Origin: Fictibacillus phosphorivorans
Lineage (GTDB): Bacteria; Bacillota; Bacilli; Bacillales; Fictibacillaceae
Reading direction: 5' to 3'
DNA length: 64,000 nucleotides
NCBI RefSeq assembly: GCF_001629705.1
Contig: NZ_CP015378.1
Coordinates: forward strand, 3,534,001 to 3,598,000
This document shows positions 18,229 to 27,371 of the stretch, in pieces. The notes under the pieces are model-generated. The model saw only the letters and a list, made by a program, of their open reading frames with translations, searched no databases and was not told where the DNA came from. Positions within the stretch are counted from its first letter, which is position 1; each line of letters opens with the position of its first letter. The position numbers were made by a program, and so were the translations under genes.

Positions 18229-18948
18229 TTAAATATCCTTAATTTTCTTTTCTAATTTCGCTTTAAGCTCTTTATGTTTTATTCCGTTTGCTTTAACAAC
18301 CGCTTGATCCACGTATTTCATTTTTTCACTTTCTACCTGGTTTTGTTTTGCTTCATCTAACAAAGCTAATCCTTCCACATAGAAAATGGCATCTCTATTA
18401 AATTGCATAGCAGGATATACATACGTAACTTTCATATCTTTCTGTACATAACTAAATGGGATTTCAGTAAAAATACCAGATTGTTTGTCGATCGTTTCTT
18501 CAAGTTCTTTTTGTGATTTTACAGCCGCTTTAATATCAAAAGGCTCTTTTACATGAACCGCTTCTGCTTCTTGTTGAGCAGTCAACAAAATCTTACCAGC
18601 GCGAACTGCTTTATTAAACGTATTAGCTGTCTCGATCTCTTGTTCAACTGATTTTAGTTGTCTTTTTAATCTCGTTTTACGCTCTCCTTTTTCCAGTTCG
18701 TTTACCATGCCAATCGCATGCGCGTACTCGGTTCTCGCTTTATCATATGGAGCATCAATTCCATTCAGATAAATGTTCTTGTCTTTATATGCTGCTCTTA
18801 ATTTAACAGAAGCCTCTCGTGCTTTTTCAACTGTATTCTCTGTTACTACTTTGTCATCATGCGATGCATCATAATAAGGGTTCTTTATTAAAAATGTCGC
18901 TGCAATTGCAATGATACTAAATACAATCCATTTCCATTTTGTTTTCAT
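18229..18948 (-). CDS. small membrane-anchored protein with an SbsC-type helical domain
   Basis: About 239 residues with an N-terminal hydrophobic anchor or signal (WIVFSIIAIAATFLI), then an almost fully helical, charged body. The motifs ANTFNKAVRAGKILL and KARTEYAHAIGMVNEL match the ANAYNNAVR and KAR/NRAKAKI positions of the S-layer protein N-terminus (58824) and the protein at 37985. This suggests a divergent copy of the SbsC secondary cell-wall-polymer-binding fold. No enzymatic domain is present. The second ATG (18948) is preferred because AAAGGG lies 7 nt before it. It stands alone with its own terminator. Exact role unknown. Confidence 0.75.
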   Translation of the reverse strand: MKTKWKWIVFSIIAIAATFLIKNPYYDASHDDKVVTENTVEKAREASVKLRAAYKDKNIYLNGIDAPYDKARTEYAHAIGMVNELEKGERKTRLKRQLKSVEQEIETANTFNKAVRAGKILLTAQQEAEAVHVKEPFDIKAAVKSQKELEETIDKQSGIFTEIPFSYVQKDMKVTYVYPAMQFNRDAIFYVEGLALLDEAKQNQVESEKMKYVDQAVVKANGIKHKELKAKLEKKIKDI

Positions 18949-19105
18949 ATTCATTCCCTTTCATCTCAGAACGTTCATCTATCATATTACCACTCGCTAT
19001 TCACAATATTCAACAAGGACCGCGCTTTCTATACATGTTGTTTACATTTAAATAAGAAACAATATTTGCTTCTATTTAAAATCAGAATATGAATGAATGA
19101 GCGAC

Positions 19106-19153
19106 AAAAAAACAAGTGCCCCAAAAGAACAGCTAAAAGTGTCTTTTGGAGCA
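19106..19153 (-). terminator. terminator of the SpoIID-like gene
   Basis: On the minus strand GCTCCAAAAGAC pairs with GTTCTTTTGGGGC and a T-run follows. It lies just beyond the stop at 19167. Confidence 0.85.
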
Positions 19154-19166
19154 GCTAGTTACCTTA

Positions 19167-21953
19167 TTAATTTGTAATGTTATATACCATCACACCATAA
19201 TGGTCGTATGCTTTGGATGACTTTGCATCTTTTACATGTACACTAAATTTGTATGATCCTGATTTAGCGGGTAGCCATCTTAATGTTTTCTCTGTTGAAT
19301 ATTCTTTTAGAACGGACCACTCTTTACCATCATATACATTAAACTTGTATAAAAGTGACTCTCCGCCAGTTGCATTTGCTGTTACATGAATGGCTGTATG
19401 AATGCGCTGTGGTGAAGCAATATCTGCTTTAACACTCTGAACGACCACTTGACCTTGCGTAACCTTGTAATCGATTACTTTGTACACATCGTAAGACTTG
19501 CTAGAAGTTTGGTCTTTTACATGTACGTTAATTTTGTAATTTCCTGCCACAGCAGGTTTCCAATTGTACGTGTTGTTTGAAGTGTAATCTTGCATTCTTA
19601 CAAATGCACCACCATCTTTTGATACCCAAAACTTGTACAATTTAGTGGTACCACCTTTTGCATTTGCTGTTACCTTAATCGAAGTATTAGCTGCTTGAGG
19701 GGACACTTTATCTGTTACTACACTGTCAATCGTAATTGGAGTACCAAACTGACCTGACGTTGATGCTGTAATCTTATAATCGAATGCTTTGTATGAATCA
19801 TAGCTTTTTGAAGATGACTGATCTTTTACATGTACGCTGACTTTATAAGTTCCTGCTGCAGTTGGCTTCCATGCGTGAGTGTTCTTTGTGCTGTAATCTT
19901 GACTCACTTTCCACGTTTTACCGTCATATATGTTGAACTTATACAGTTTTGTATCACCGCCTGTAGCATTTGCTGAAATATTGATCAAAGTGTTTGCTAG
20001 TTGCGGACTTACTTTATCTGTTGAAACACTTTGCATCACAACAGGTTGGGCTGCTTTAGCTGAAATCTTATAATCGAGAGTTCCATAATCATCATAGCTT
20101 TTTGATGACCCAGCATCCTTAACATGAACACTAAACTTATAATCCCCCGAAACAGAAGGTGTCCAGTTGAAAGTGTTCGAAGGTGAATATTCCTGAGCAA
20201 CTGTCCATACACCGTCTTTTAAAAGATTGAACTTATATAGTTTTTCTTTTCCGCCATCGGCATTTGCAGTCACTTTAATAGGTGTTCCTGCTAATTGAGG
20301 TGATGGTTTATCTGGTGTAACACTCTTCATATCTACATTAGAAAGAATGCTATAACTTAAAGCACCATAAGTATCGTAATTTTTTGCAGAGTACTTATCT
20401 TTTACATGAACGCTGAATTTGTAGTTTCCACCTTCTTTTGGAACCCAAGTGTACGTGTTCTTTGTGGAATAATCTTGTAGCATCTTCCACACAGTTCCTT
20501 CTTGAACATAAAAACGGTAAACCTTATCATATCCACCTGTTGCATCAGCAGAAAGCGTAATTGCTGTATTAGCTGCTTGAGGGCTTGAGATATTAGCTGA
20601 TACTGCGCCCATGCTCACAGCTGGATAGTTGTAGCTTTCTTTTACAATTGTCGTGTTCGGATAATAGTAAGATAGAATATCCTGGTAAGATATACCTTCG
20701 TTACCCATTACGTATGCGCCCCATTGACTCATACCGATACCATGGCCAAATCCTCCACCGTTCACAGTAAATTTATCAGCATCAGCCGTTACAGATTTAA
20801 CGTAAGGACTTTTCATTGTATAAGTGCCAACGAGACTTCGGATATCATTACTTCGATCTTCATAACGAATACTATGCTTTAAGAGCTTACCCGTTGAATC
20901 CTTAATAAACTGATTGGTATCTGTTTTCTTTCTGTAATACTCAATGTCAATATAGCCAGTTAATAAATCCTCAGCTGTAAAAGAAGTTTTAAAGTTAATT
21001 CCTGTTACATTTATGATGCGAATGTCGGAGTTTGATGCAATCTGTGTCCCAATAAGTGCTGCTTTTAAATTCTTTATGAATGTAGCATCAGCTTCAGCAG
21101 CTGAATTCCACCAAAATTCTGGTTTGGATAGATCTCTGCCAAGCATGCTGATTTGCTGCTTCTTAATACTGTACGACCAGTTTGTATTTTTACCGCTCTG
21201 TACGTCATATGGATCTTGCTTTTTTGTAAAGTATGCATAAAGTGGTGTTCCATATGTATTAGTGTTTGACAGCATCATACCGCCATTGCTCGAATAGTAG
21301 AGTGTTTCTGCAAATCTACCATTATATTTAAGCACTTCACCAGTTGTTTCATTAACAGCACGGTTTGAATTGTCGTACCATGTATAACCACCGTACACCT
21401 GGTTAGCTTGTGTATCAACTAATACCTTTCCTGCGTTGCGCATGGCATATGTTCTTGCTGCTAAAGTTCCAGCTTTTAACGTATTTACATTCCACGTGCC
21501 ATGCATCTCTCTAGGTGTTACACCTTTAACGTAATCCTCCATTAAAAGCGTATTAATAGGCCGTACATATTTACCGTTTTCTACTACAAACGTAAAGACA
21601 CCCGTATATTTCGTGTTTTCAATTGTTGCGTAATGTTCCGTTCCATACTTTTCAGGATGCATGGAAAAAGTGGAACCGTAAGATTTAACGAGCGTTGTTC
21701 CTTTATACAGATTCAACACACCAGACTCTGCTTTAATAGCATAGCCTGTACCAGAAATAATTCTACGATCACTATCCACTATGTATTTACCAGTTACTCC
21801 AAGTGAAATACTAGTTTTGTTCCCCACATAGTCTTGATTTTGAAGCTTAACATTAACAACCTCATTATGTACTTCTGCTGATACATTTGGTGCAAAATTC
21901 GGTGATATCAACAGCCCCATAAGTACAAAGAAAAATACTACAAATTTCTTCAT
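19167..21953 (-). CDS. SpoIID/LytB-like wall protein with five triple-tyrosine repeats
   Basis: A secreted 928-residue protein. A signal peptide (~1-27) is followed by a SpoIID domain (~150-430: DYVKGVTPREMHGTW, AARTYAM, VYGGYTWYDNSN, SSNGGMM, GGGFGHGIGMSQWGA) and five ~90-residue repeats (~445-928). SpoIID proteins are lytic transglycosylases or amidase partners; B. subtilis LytB is the vegetative form and modifies the amidase LytC. LytB and LytC share wall-binding repeats, and here this protein and the amidase at 2508 likewise share one repeat family, suggesting an equivalent pair. Each repeat has a DKxSPQ opening and the LYKF, DYS, WxP, VHVKD, YDxY pattern. AGAGGGG precedes the ATG. Confidence 0.9.
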   Translation of the reverse strand: MKKFVVFFFVLMGLLISPNFAPNVSAEVHNEVVNVKLQNQDYVGNKTSISLGVTGKYIVDSDRRIISGTGYAIKAESGVLNLYKGTTLVKSYGSTFSMHPEKYGTEHYATIENTKYTGVFTFVVENGKYVRPINTLLMEDYVKGVTPREMHGTWNVNTLKAGTLAARTYAMRNAGKVLVDTQANQVYGGYTWYDNSNRAVNETTGEVLKYNGRFAETLYYSSNGGMMLSNTNTYGTPLYAYFTKKQDPYDVQSGKNTNWSYSIKKQQISMLGRDLSKPEFWWNSAAEADATFIKNLKAALIGTQIASNSDIRIINVTGINFKTSFTAEDLLTGYIDIEYYRKKTDTNQFIKDSTGKLLKHSIRYEDRSNDIRSLVGTYTMKSPYVKSVTADADKFTVNGGGFGHGIGMSQWGAYVMGNEGISYQDILSYYYPNTTIVKESYNYPAVSMGAVSANISSPQAANTAITLSADATGGYDKVYRFYVQEGTVWKMLQDYSTKNTYTWVPKEGGNYKFSVHVKDKYSAKNYDTYGALSYSILSNVDMKSVTPDKPSPQLAGTPIKVTANADGGKEKLYKFNLLKDGVWTVAQEYSPSNTFNWTPSVSGDYKFSVHVKDAGSSKSYDDYGTLDYKISAKAAQPVVMQSVSTDKVSPQLANTLINISANATGGDTKLYKFNIYDGKTWKVSQDYSTKNTHAWKPTAAGTYKVSVHVKDQSSSKSYDSYKAFDYKITASTSGQFGTPITIDSVVTDKVSPQAANTSIKVTANAKGGTTKLYKFWVSKDGGAFVRMQDYTSNNTYNWKPAVAGNYKINVHVKDQTSSKSYDVYKVIDYKVTQGQVVVQSVKADIASPQRIHTAIHVTANATGGESLLYKFNVYDGKEWSVLKEYSTEKTLRWLPAKSGSYKFSVHVKDAKSSKAYDHYGVMVYNITN

Positions 21954-21998
21954 TTCCGCCCCTCTTTCTACATAAATATACTAATTTTGCATATTAAT

Positions 21999-22027
21999 AG
22001 TATAGTAATCTATTTTTGTATAAACAA
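21999..22027 (-). promoter_or_regulatory. sigma-A-type promoter of the SpoIID-like gene
   Basis: On the minus strand TTGTTT, exactly 17 nt, then TATACT, about 46 nt before the ATG. This is a near-consensus pair. Confidence 0.65.
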
Positions 22028-22174
22028 GATAAAATAGTAAAATTAATGAAATATTTTCCACTTTTAGGTGATAAAAGCTTGATACTAAAAGGTTTTTATT
22101 TTAAAAATAGGTATTTTAATCCAATACAATTGGAGGTAAAATTATCTTAATATACACAGGGATGAGGAATTCAA

Positions 22175-24517
22175 ATGAAAATAAGGCCATTATTATTATC
22201 GGCAGGGGTTTGTATATTTTTAGGTTTGAGTATGCAGGTTTTGGAAGTGTCAGCGGATCCAGAAGTTTATGGAGGAGCTAGACATTCTTATTTGGTCGAA
22301 CAAAATGGTAATGTTTATGGATGGGGGGAGAACGGATACCATCAATTAGGCTATAAAGATTCTTATGCTAGTATCCGCTATCCTGAACAGATCGGCTTTA
22401 TAGACCATACACTAGCTCAAAATGTTAAGATGTTTTCTTCATCGAAATCAAATTACTTTACACTCGCCATGATGGAAGATGGAACGTTACGTTTTTGGGG
22501 ACAGGTTTTTACCTATGATGGTAATTTGGGTGGGTATTGGAACGACTGGAATTACTCCAAATACAATACCGTTCAAAACTTAGATGGAACGCCTTTCACC
22601 GGTGCTACTATGATTTCATCTGGCGATTCACACATGACCGCGTTAAAAGATGATGGGACAGTTTGGACATGGGGATATAATTCATATGGTCAACTAGGTA
22701 ATGGGAAGACAGAGAATACTCCCTATCCACAGCAGGTCATCATGGAGGACGGAACTCCTTTAAAGGATGTGGTTTCAATCTCATCAGGTGCTTGGCATAC
22801 TCTTGCTTTGAAGAAGGACGGATCCGTTTACGGATGGGGATGGAATAGAGGAAGCCAGCTTTCTGTTACACCACAGATGTATAATACAAAAGCATTACCC
22901 ATTTTAACGGAAGACAAAAAAGTCCTCTCCGGAATAATCGGTATACAGGGTGGGGGCGATCATTCTCTAGCACTAACAAATAAGAACGAAGTAATGACTT
23001 GGGGAAACAATACGTACGGGCAGTTAGGAAACGGTAGTACTTCTTCAACCCCTCAAATGTATCCAGGGTTTGTTCTTGACAGCAACAACGAGCGACTAAC
23101 TCAAATAAAGGCATTAAATGCATCAGGATATAGCTCATATGCTTTAACTTTTGATTCCAAAATTCTTTCCTGGGGCAGAAATCAGTTCGGACAACTGGGG
23201 CAAGGTAATGTGACAACCAACGAAAAAGTTCCTGCTTATGTGAAGTCAATAAATAATGAAATTCTTGATGACGTTTACGCCTTCTCTCCTGGTTTTCAAC
23301 ACGTCGTAGCTATACAAAAAGATGGCAAGCTATGGCGCTGGGGTGATTTCTCAGGTAATTCCTTAGCTATTCAAGTTTTAAAAAATGAAAATGAGCCATA
23401 CACAACTACTATTAATGGAAACATAGAACGCGAAGAAGTCGTAAATCCCATGATCTCTATTAAAAATAATCAGGTCCATTTAAAATGGAACTACCCGAAT
23501 AATGAGATTAAATTTGTTGATATATATAAAAACGGAGATTGGATTGGAACTTCTCCATCTACTATCTATATAGATGATTATACAGCTGATGCTGTATACA
23601 CGCTAAAAGCAGTTGATGGATTAGGCAACAATACAGATGGTGTGCAAGTAGAGCTTAAGAATATCCAACCTGTTAAGATAATCAGCGTAATAACAGATAA
23701 ACTAGCACCCCAGCCAGCAGGTTCGTCTATATCCATCCATGCAGCTGCTGAAGGTGGAACTGAACGGTTGTATAAATTCTGGATTCTCGAAAATGGCCAA
23801 TGGAAGGTATTGCAGGATTATTCTACTGCGAGCTCAGTAAAATGGAATCCTGCTACCGAAGGAAATTATAAGATCAGTGTTCATGTAAAAGACAGCAATT
23901 CGAGCAAAACCTATGATGACTACAAAGCATTTGAATATAAAATTGAATCGGCTTCGGTTCTACTCAATGACTTTTCAAGCCAGCTGTCTGCACCACGGTC
24001 TGTTTACTCAAGCATTCCATTAGCTGCCTCTGCAACAGGCGGCTCTGAAAAACTTTATAAATTCTTTGCATACCATAATGGTGTTTGGACAACGCTTCAG
24101 GATTATTCTCCAACATCAACCATTAGATGGATTCCTAAGTTTACAGGGGATTATAAATTGGTGGTGCACGCTAAAGACCAAAATAGTATGAAATCATACG
24201 ATTCATATAAACAGATGATGTTTAAAGTGATTGATGCGCCTGTGATGCAATCACTTACTACAAGTCTAGCAAGTCCACAATTAGTAGGAAAAACCATACA
24301 GATTAAATCTTCAGCTACTGGCGGAACAGAGAAATTATATAAATATTGGGTACATGATGGCGTGAAGTGGCATGTGTTAAAAGACTTCTCTACTTCAACC
24401 ACATTTGATTGGAAACCTATTTCAAAAGGAAACTATAAAATTTCAGTACATGTAAAAGATCGTTATTCAACTCGTTCATATGATAGTTATAAGGCACTGA
24501 ACTATACAATTAAATAG
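22175..24517 (+). CDS. secreted RCC1-propeller protein with three triple-tyrosine repeats
   Basis: A 780-residue protein with a signal peptide (~1-27), then RCC1-type blades (~30-400; for example TWGYNSYGQLGNG, TWGNNTYGQLGNGS, SWGRNQFGQLGQGN), an FN3-like linker (~410-490) and three ~93-residue repeats to the end. The repeats share the DKxAPQ/SPQ opening and the LYKF, DYS, WxP, VHVKD, YDxY pattern with the SpoIID-like protein, whose gene is divergently transcribed 221 bp away. RCC1 folds usually bind protein or other ligands; no catalytic motif is seen. It is probably a wall-associated binding protein. GAGGAA precedes the ATG. Function unknown. Confidence 0.85.
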   Translation: MKIRPLLLSAGVCIFLGLSMQVLEVSADPEVYGGARHSYLVEQNGNVYGWGENGYHQLGYKDSYASIRYPEQIGFIDHTLAQNVKMFSSSKSNYFTLAMMEDGTLRFWGQVFTYDGNLGGYWNDWNYSKYNTVQNLDGTPFTGATMISSGDSHMTALKDDGTVWTWGYNSYGQLGNGKTENTPYPQQVIMEDGTPLKDVVSISSGAWHTLALKKDGSVYGWGWNRGSQLSVTPQMYNTKALPILTEDKKVLSGIIGIQGGGDHSLALTNKNEVMTWGNNTYGQLGNGSTSSTPQMYPGFVLDSNNERLTQIKALNASGYSSYALTFDSKILSWGRNQFGQLGQGNVTTNEKVPAYVKSINNEILDDVYAFSPGFQHVVAIQKDGKLWRWGDFSGNSLAIQVLKNENEPYTTTINGNIEREEVVNPMISIKNNQVHLKWNYPNNEIKFVDIYKNGDWIGTSPSTIYIDDYTADAVYTLKAVDGLGNNTDGVQVELKNIQPVKIISVITDKLAPQPAGSSISIHAAAEGGTERLYKFWILENGQWKVLQDYSTASSVKWNPATEGNYKISVHVKDSNSSKTYDDYKAFEYKIESASVLLNDFSSQLSAPRSVYSSIPLAASATGGSEKLYKFFAYHNGVWTTLQDYSPTSTIRWIPKFTGDYKLVVHAKDQNSMKSYDSYKQMMFKVIDAPVMQSLTTSLASPQLVGKTIQIKSSATGGTEKLYKYWVHDGVKWHVLKDFSTSTTFDWKPISKGNYKISVHVKDRYSTRSYDSYKALNYTIK

Positions 24518-24528
24518 TTAGTATATAG

Positions 24529-24564
24529 AAAGAGGTCACCACGTTTTATGGTTCCTCTTTTTTT
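24529..24564 (+). terminator. terminator of the RCC1-protein gene
   Basis: Stem AAAGAGG / CCTCTTT, extended by GT/AC pairs around an unpaired base, followed by seven T, 12 nt after the stop codon. Confidence 0.82.
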
Positions 24565-24599
24565 ATACCTAGTAATCCGTTTTATAGTATTGCATGATA

Positions 24600-24632
24600 T
24601 AAAAAAACAACCGAAATATAAAATTTCGGTTG
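24600..24632 (-). terminator. terminator of the sortase gene
   Basis: Inverted repeat AACCGAAAT / ATTTCGGTT with a five-base loop. On the minus strand it is followed by seven T. Confidence 0.88.
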
Positions 24633-24652
24633 CTTAAATATGTTGAAATTAC

Positions 24653-25279
24653 TTACTTAAGTTCGCTCTTTACTAAATAGGCCACTAATACATAACGATC
24701 AGGAGCAGCACCTACAAAGGTAAAGGGATAACATGTACTTACCGTTAGAGTTGCGCGAGGCATTGAAACGATCACTGAACGATCATCCTTATCAACGATA
24801 CGTACTTTTCTAACTTTATACGTGAAGGTTCCAGCTGTTGTCTCTACAACTAATAAGTCACCTTTTCCTACTTCACCTAATTTGCGAAAGACTGTATCAC
24901 GATGACCTGAAAGTACGGAATTGTCTTTTTCACCTGGCAGTACACTGTCTGCAAAGTGACCAACTCCTTTTTCTAGTTCATCTTCATTCGTACCATGATA
25001 AATAGGTAGAACAGCATCAAGCTTCGGAATTCTTAACTCTCCCATCTGCTCTCCTATTTTTGGTCGTACTTCATATAATGATAGTTTTTCTGTCTTTTCA
25101 CCTTTTTTAGTGCTCTCCGTTGCCTGCACCTTTTCGTTGCTCTCAGTAAATGTTTTTTCCGGACCAAACTTGAACATCAGATATCCCTTTGTTAGCTGAT
25201 AGATGCTAGTGGAAGAAAACCATACACCACCAGAGATTAATGCTACTGAAAAGATAAGCAGAATCCATTTTTTTCTCAT
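24653..25279 (-). CDS. class D-type sortase
   Basis: A membrane-anchored transpeptidase of 208 residues with an N-terminal transmembrane segment. The catalytic residues are visible: His126 in SGHRDT, Cys183 in TVSTCYPF and Arg195 in APDRYV. Size and motif context fit class D. The gene directly upstream encodes a protein with an LPKTA sorting signal and a membrane tail, so the two form a dedicated sortase-substrate pair. The 8-nt gap indicates a two-gene operon. Confidence 0.93.
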   Translation of the reverse strand: MRKKWILLIFSVALISGGVWFSSTSIYQLTKGYLMFKFGPEKTFTESNEKVQATESTKKGEKTEKLSLYEVRPKIGEQMGELRIPKLDAVLPIYHGTNEDELEKGVGHFADSVLPGEKDNSVLSGHRDTVFRKLGEVGKGDLLVVETTAGTFTYKVRKVRIVDKDDRSVIVSMPRATLTVSTCYPFTFVGAAPDRYVLVAYLVKSELK

Positions 25280-25287
25280 ATCTATTC

Positions 25288-26319
25288 CTATTTTACTGAA
25301 ATCGCACGACGTCTAACCCATAATCCAAGAGCTAGCATTCCTGCTCCAAGAATCATGTAATCAGCATGGTATCCAGCTGTTTTAGGAAGCTTCGCACCGT
25401 TAACTGTTTTCGCAGGTTTTTGAGGTTTTGCAGCTACAGGTGTTTCTTTGATCTCTTTCCCTGTATCTGTGATGATTTCAGAGTCAAACATATCTGCCGT
25501 AAGAATAAAATCAGCTAAAAACTCTCCATCTACTGCACTATACAGCTCTACTAAAACACTATAGCCTTTTAAATCATCCATAAAGATCAAGTCTTTATAA
25601 CTAATAGAAGTTTTATTTCCGTCTTTATCTAAAAGATAGATTTCTCCGTCTAATTTCAAAATCTTCATTAACTCACTTGTTAAATATAGAAGTTCTGAAA
25701 CTTGATCATCCGTCAATTCACTTACACTCTCAAAATCTTGGAAAGCCATCATACGATTAGCAATTTCGTCTAGTCTTTCTTCATTCTCAGGCATGCTTAA
25801 CTCTTCATCAAGCATTTCTAAGTGAGCCACTAAACGGTCGATCTCATCGCCAGTTAACCCAAAAGTGTCGGCTAGGAAGCTTAGGAATTCTTCATCGAAC
25901 ATTTCTTCGTCTTCCCACTCATAACCGATATAGTCCATAACAGCGAAGTCAAGGTCGTCTACATAAAGGTAGTTTTCTACAGAGTCCCCGTTTTCTTCTA
26001 ATACTTTTACAACATCTGTATCGTACTCTGTACTAAGTTGATCTACATTACTTAAGTCAGCTAAAATAACTTCACCTAAATATTCTTTCATCTCTTCAAT
26101 TGATTCGAACTCATCTACACCATCTTCAAGAAAGCTGTATGTATTTAAGTATTCGTTGAAATCATCTGCTGTGAGTGTATCCCATCCACGTTCTGCACTG
26201 ACTTCTTTTAAATAAGCATCTAGATCTGTTTCTTCAATCGCTGCCGATGCTGGTGATGGTGAAGCGAAAAACCCTAAAATCATTGCAAATGCTAAAACTA
26301 ACCCTACTAACTTTTTCAC
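25288..26319 (-). CDS. acidic LPXTA-type sortase-anchored surface protein
   Basis: A 343-residue precursor with a signal peptide (KKLVGLVLAFAMILGFF...ASA), an extremely acidic body rich in Asp and Glu, and a C-terminal sorting signal LPKTAG, then a hydrophobic stretch and RRRAISVK. This matches the family called processed acidic surface protein, which carries LPXTA and travels with its own sortase, as here. The start is a GTG at 26319: AGGAGG lies 7 nt upstream and the signal peptide begins there, whereas the upstream in-frame ATG would add 20 non-signal residues. The acidic body may bind cations or a polymer, but no function is known. Confidence 0.88.
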   Translation of the reverse strand: MKKLVGLVLAFAMILGFFASPSPASAAIEETDLDAYLKEVSAERGWDTLTADDFNEYLNTYSFLEDGVDEFESIEEMKEYLGEVILADLSNVDQLSTEYDTDVVKVLEENGDSVENYLYVDDLDFAVMDYIGYEWEDEEMFDEEFLSFLADTFGLTGDEIDRLVAHLEMLDEELSMPENEERLDEIANRMMAFQDFESVSELTDDQVSELLYLTSELMKILKLDGEIYLLDKDGNKTSISYKDLIFMDDLKGYSVLVELYSAVDGEFLADFILTADMFDSEIITDTGKEIKETPVAAKPQKPAKTVNGAKLPKTAGYHADYMILGAGMLALGLWVRRRAISVK

Positions 26320-26445
26320 GCAATAGCCTCCTGCCAAAATATGTTTATATTTTACTAATATAGTATAATTCGTAGGCACAAAATAATATATATAATATTG
26401 TAGACAAATTTCGACATACCTTTATTTTAAAGGGTTTTAATGGGT

Positions 26446-27123
26446 TTAATTAGGACTTTTATACGTAGTTTCTTTATTTATTTTAAACAATTGTTTAAAA
26501 GTATGAATGTCTTTCATATAATGGTCTGGTTCATCCTTAAAAGTAGATGATTGAACAGTGGGCAGCCATTGAACACCAACCGTCACAACTTCAGCGGCTT
26601 TCCCTGCAGAAATGTCCGCATCACTATCTCCAATAAAAGCAACATCATCTTTAGATACACCTAACATTTCTATAGCTTTTAAAATACCTTCTGGATGTGG
26701 TTTAGGCTGATCTACATCATCACCTGAAATAAATACATCAAAATATTTCTTCATACCCAGTTTTTCTAATGAAAGATCTAAACTTCTTTTTGCTTTACCT
26801 GTAACGATTCCTAATAAATATCCGTCTTCTTTTAAGAGGGATAGAAAATCAAGCATCTGTTGATTATTATCCACTAACTCTTCGTGCTTTTCTTCATAGT
26901 GTAAATAATATCTTTCTATGGCTTCATCTGTATTCGGATGTGTTAGATTTTCGCGAATAATTCCAGTTTCAGACGGCCCAAACATACTAATTATGTCCTT
27001 TTCCGTAACCTCTTTCTGGTCATATTCTTTAAAAACTGACTGAAATGCATAAAAACAAACAGGTAATGTATCTGCCACTGTTCCATCAAAATCAAAAATA
27101 AATGCTTTCATAGAAATTTTCAC
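26446..27123 (-). CDS. HAD-family hydrolase, PpaX/phosphoglycolate-phosphatase-like
   Basis: A cytoplasmic 225-residue phosphatase with all four HAD motifs in order: FDFDGTVADT (I), GIVTGK (II), DQPKPHPEG (III) and IGDSDADISAGKA (IV). The helical cap between I and II is of the C1 type. The closest known types are PpaX pyrophosphatase and phosphoglycolate phosphatase, but the substrate cannot be told. The start is a GTG after AGGGA, with an ATG 12 nt further in as the alternative. It stands apart from the sortase pair and the divergent sugar transferase. Confidence 0.85.
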   Translation of the reverse strand: MKISMKAFIFDFDGTVADTLPVCFYAFQSVFKEYDQKEVTEKDIISMFGPSETGIIRENLTHPNTDEAIERYYLHYEEKHEELVDNNQQMLDFLSLLKEDGYLLGIVTGKAKRSLDLSLEKLGMKKYFDVFISGDDVDQPKPHPEGILKAIEMLGVSKDDVAFIGDSDADISAGKAAEVVTVGVQWLPTVQSSTFKDEPDHYMKDIHTFKQLFKINKETTYKSPN

Positions 27124-27371
27124 TGCTTTCCCTATAAATTTGTAATTTTATTCATATTTCGCACTTTTTCGAAGAAATCCTCTAAGCTTTTTACAACATG
27201 CTTTTACAGGTTTCTAATATTCCACAATGGGTATTGTAAAAATTGTCGAGAATAAACATATGTTCACTTGTTTTTTAAAGGGTTAAGCGTTACATTGTAT
27301 ATAGTAAATTTTTCAACATGTCAACGCATTTCTTCCAGAACATAGTTTTCAAGATAAGGAGAAATTAATGA

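Noticed and set aside
22175..24517. RCC1 repeats as a sign of eukaryotic DNA or contamination
   Set aside because: RCC1 propellers are common in secreted bacterial proteins, and the same open frame carries a bacterial signal peptide and the local repeat family.
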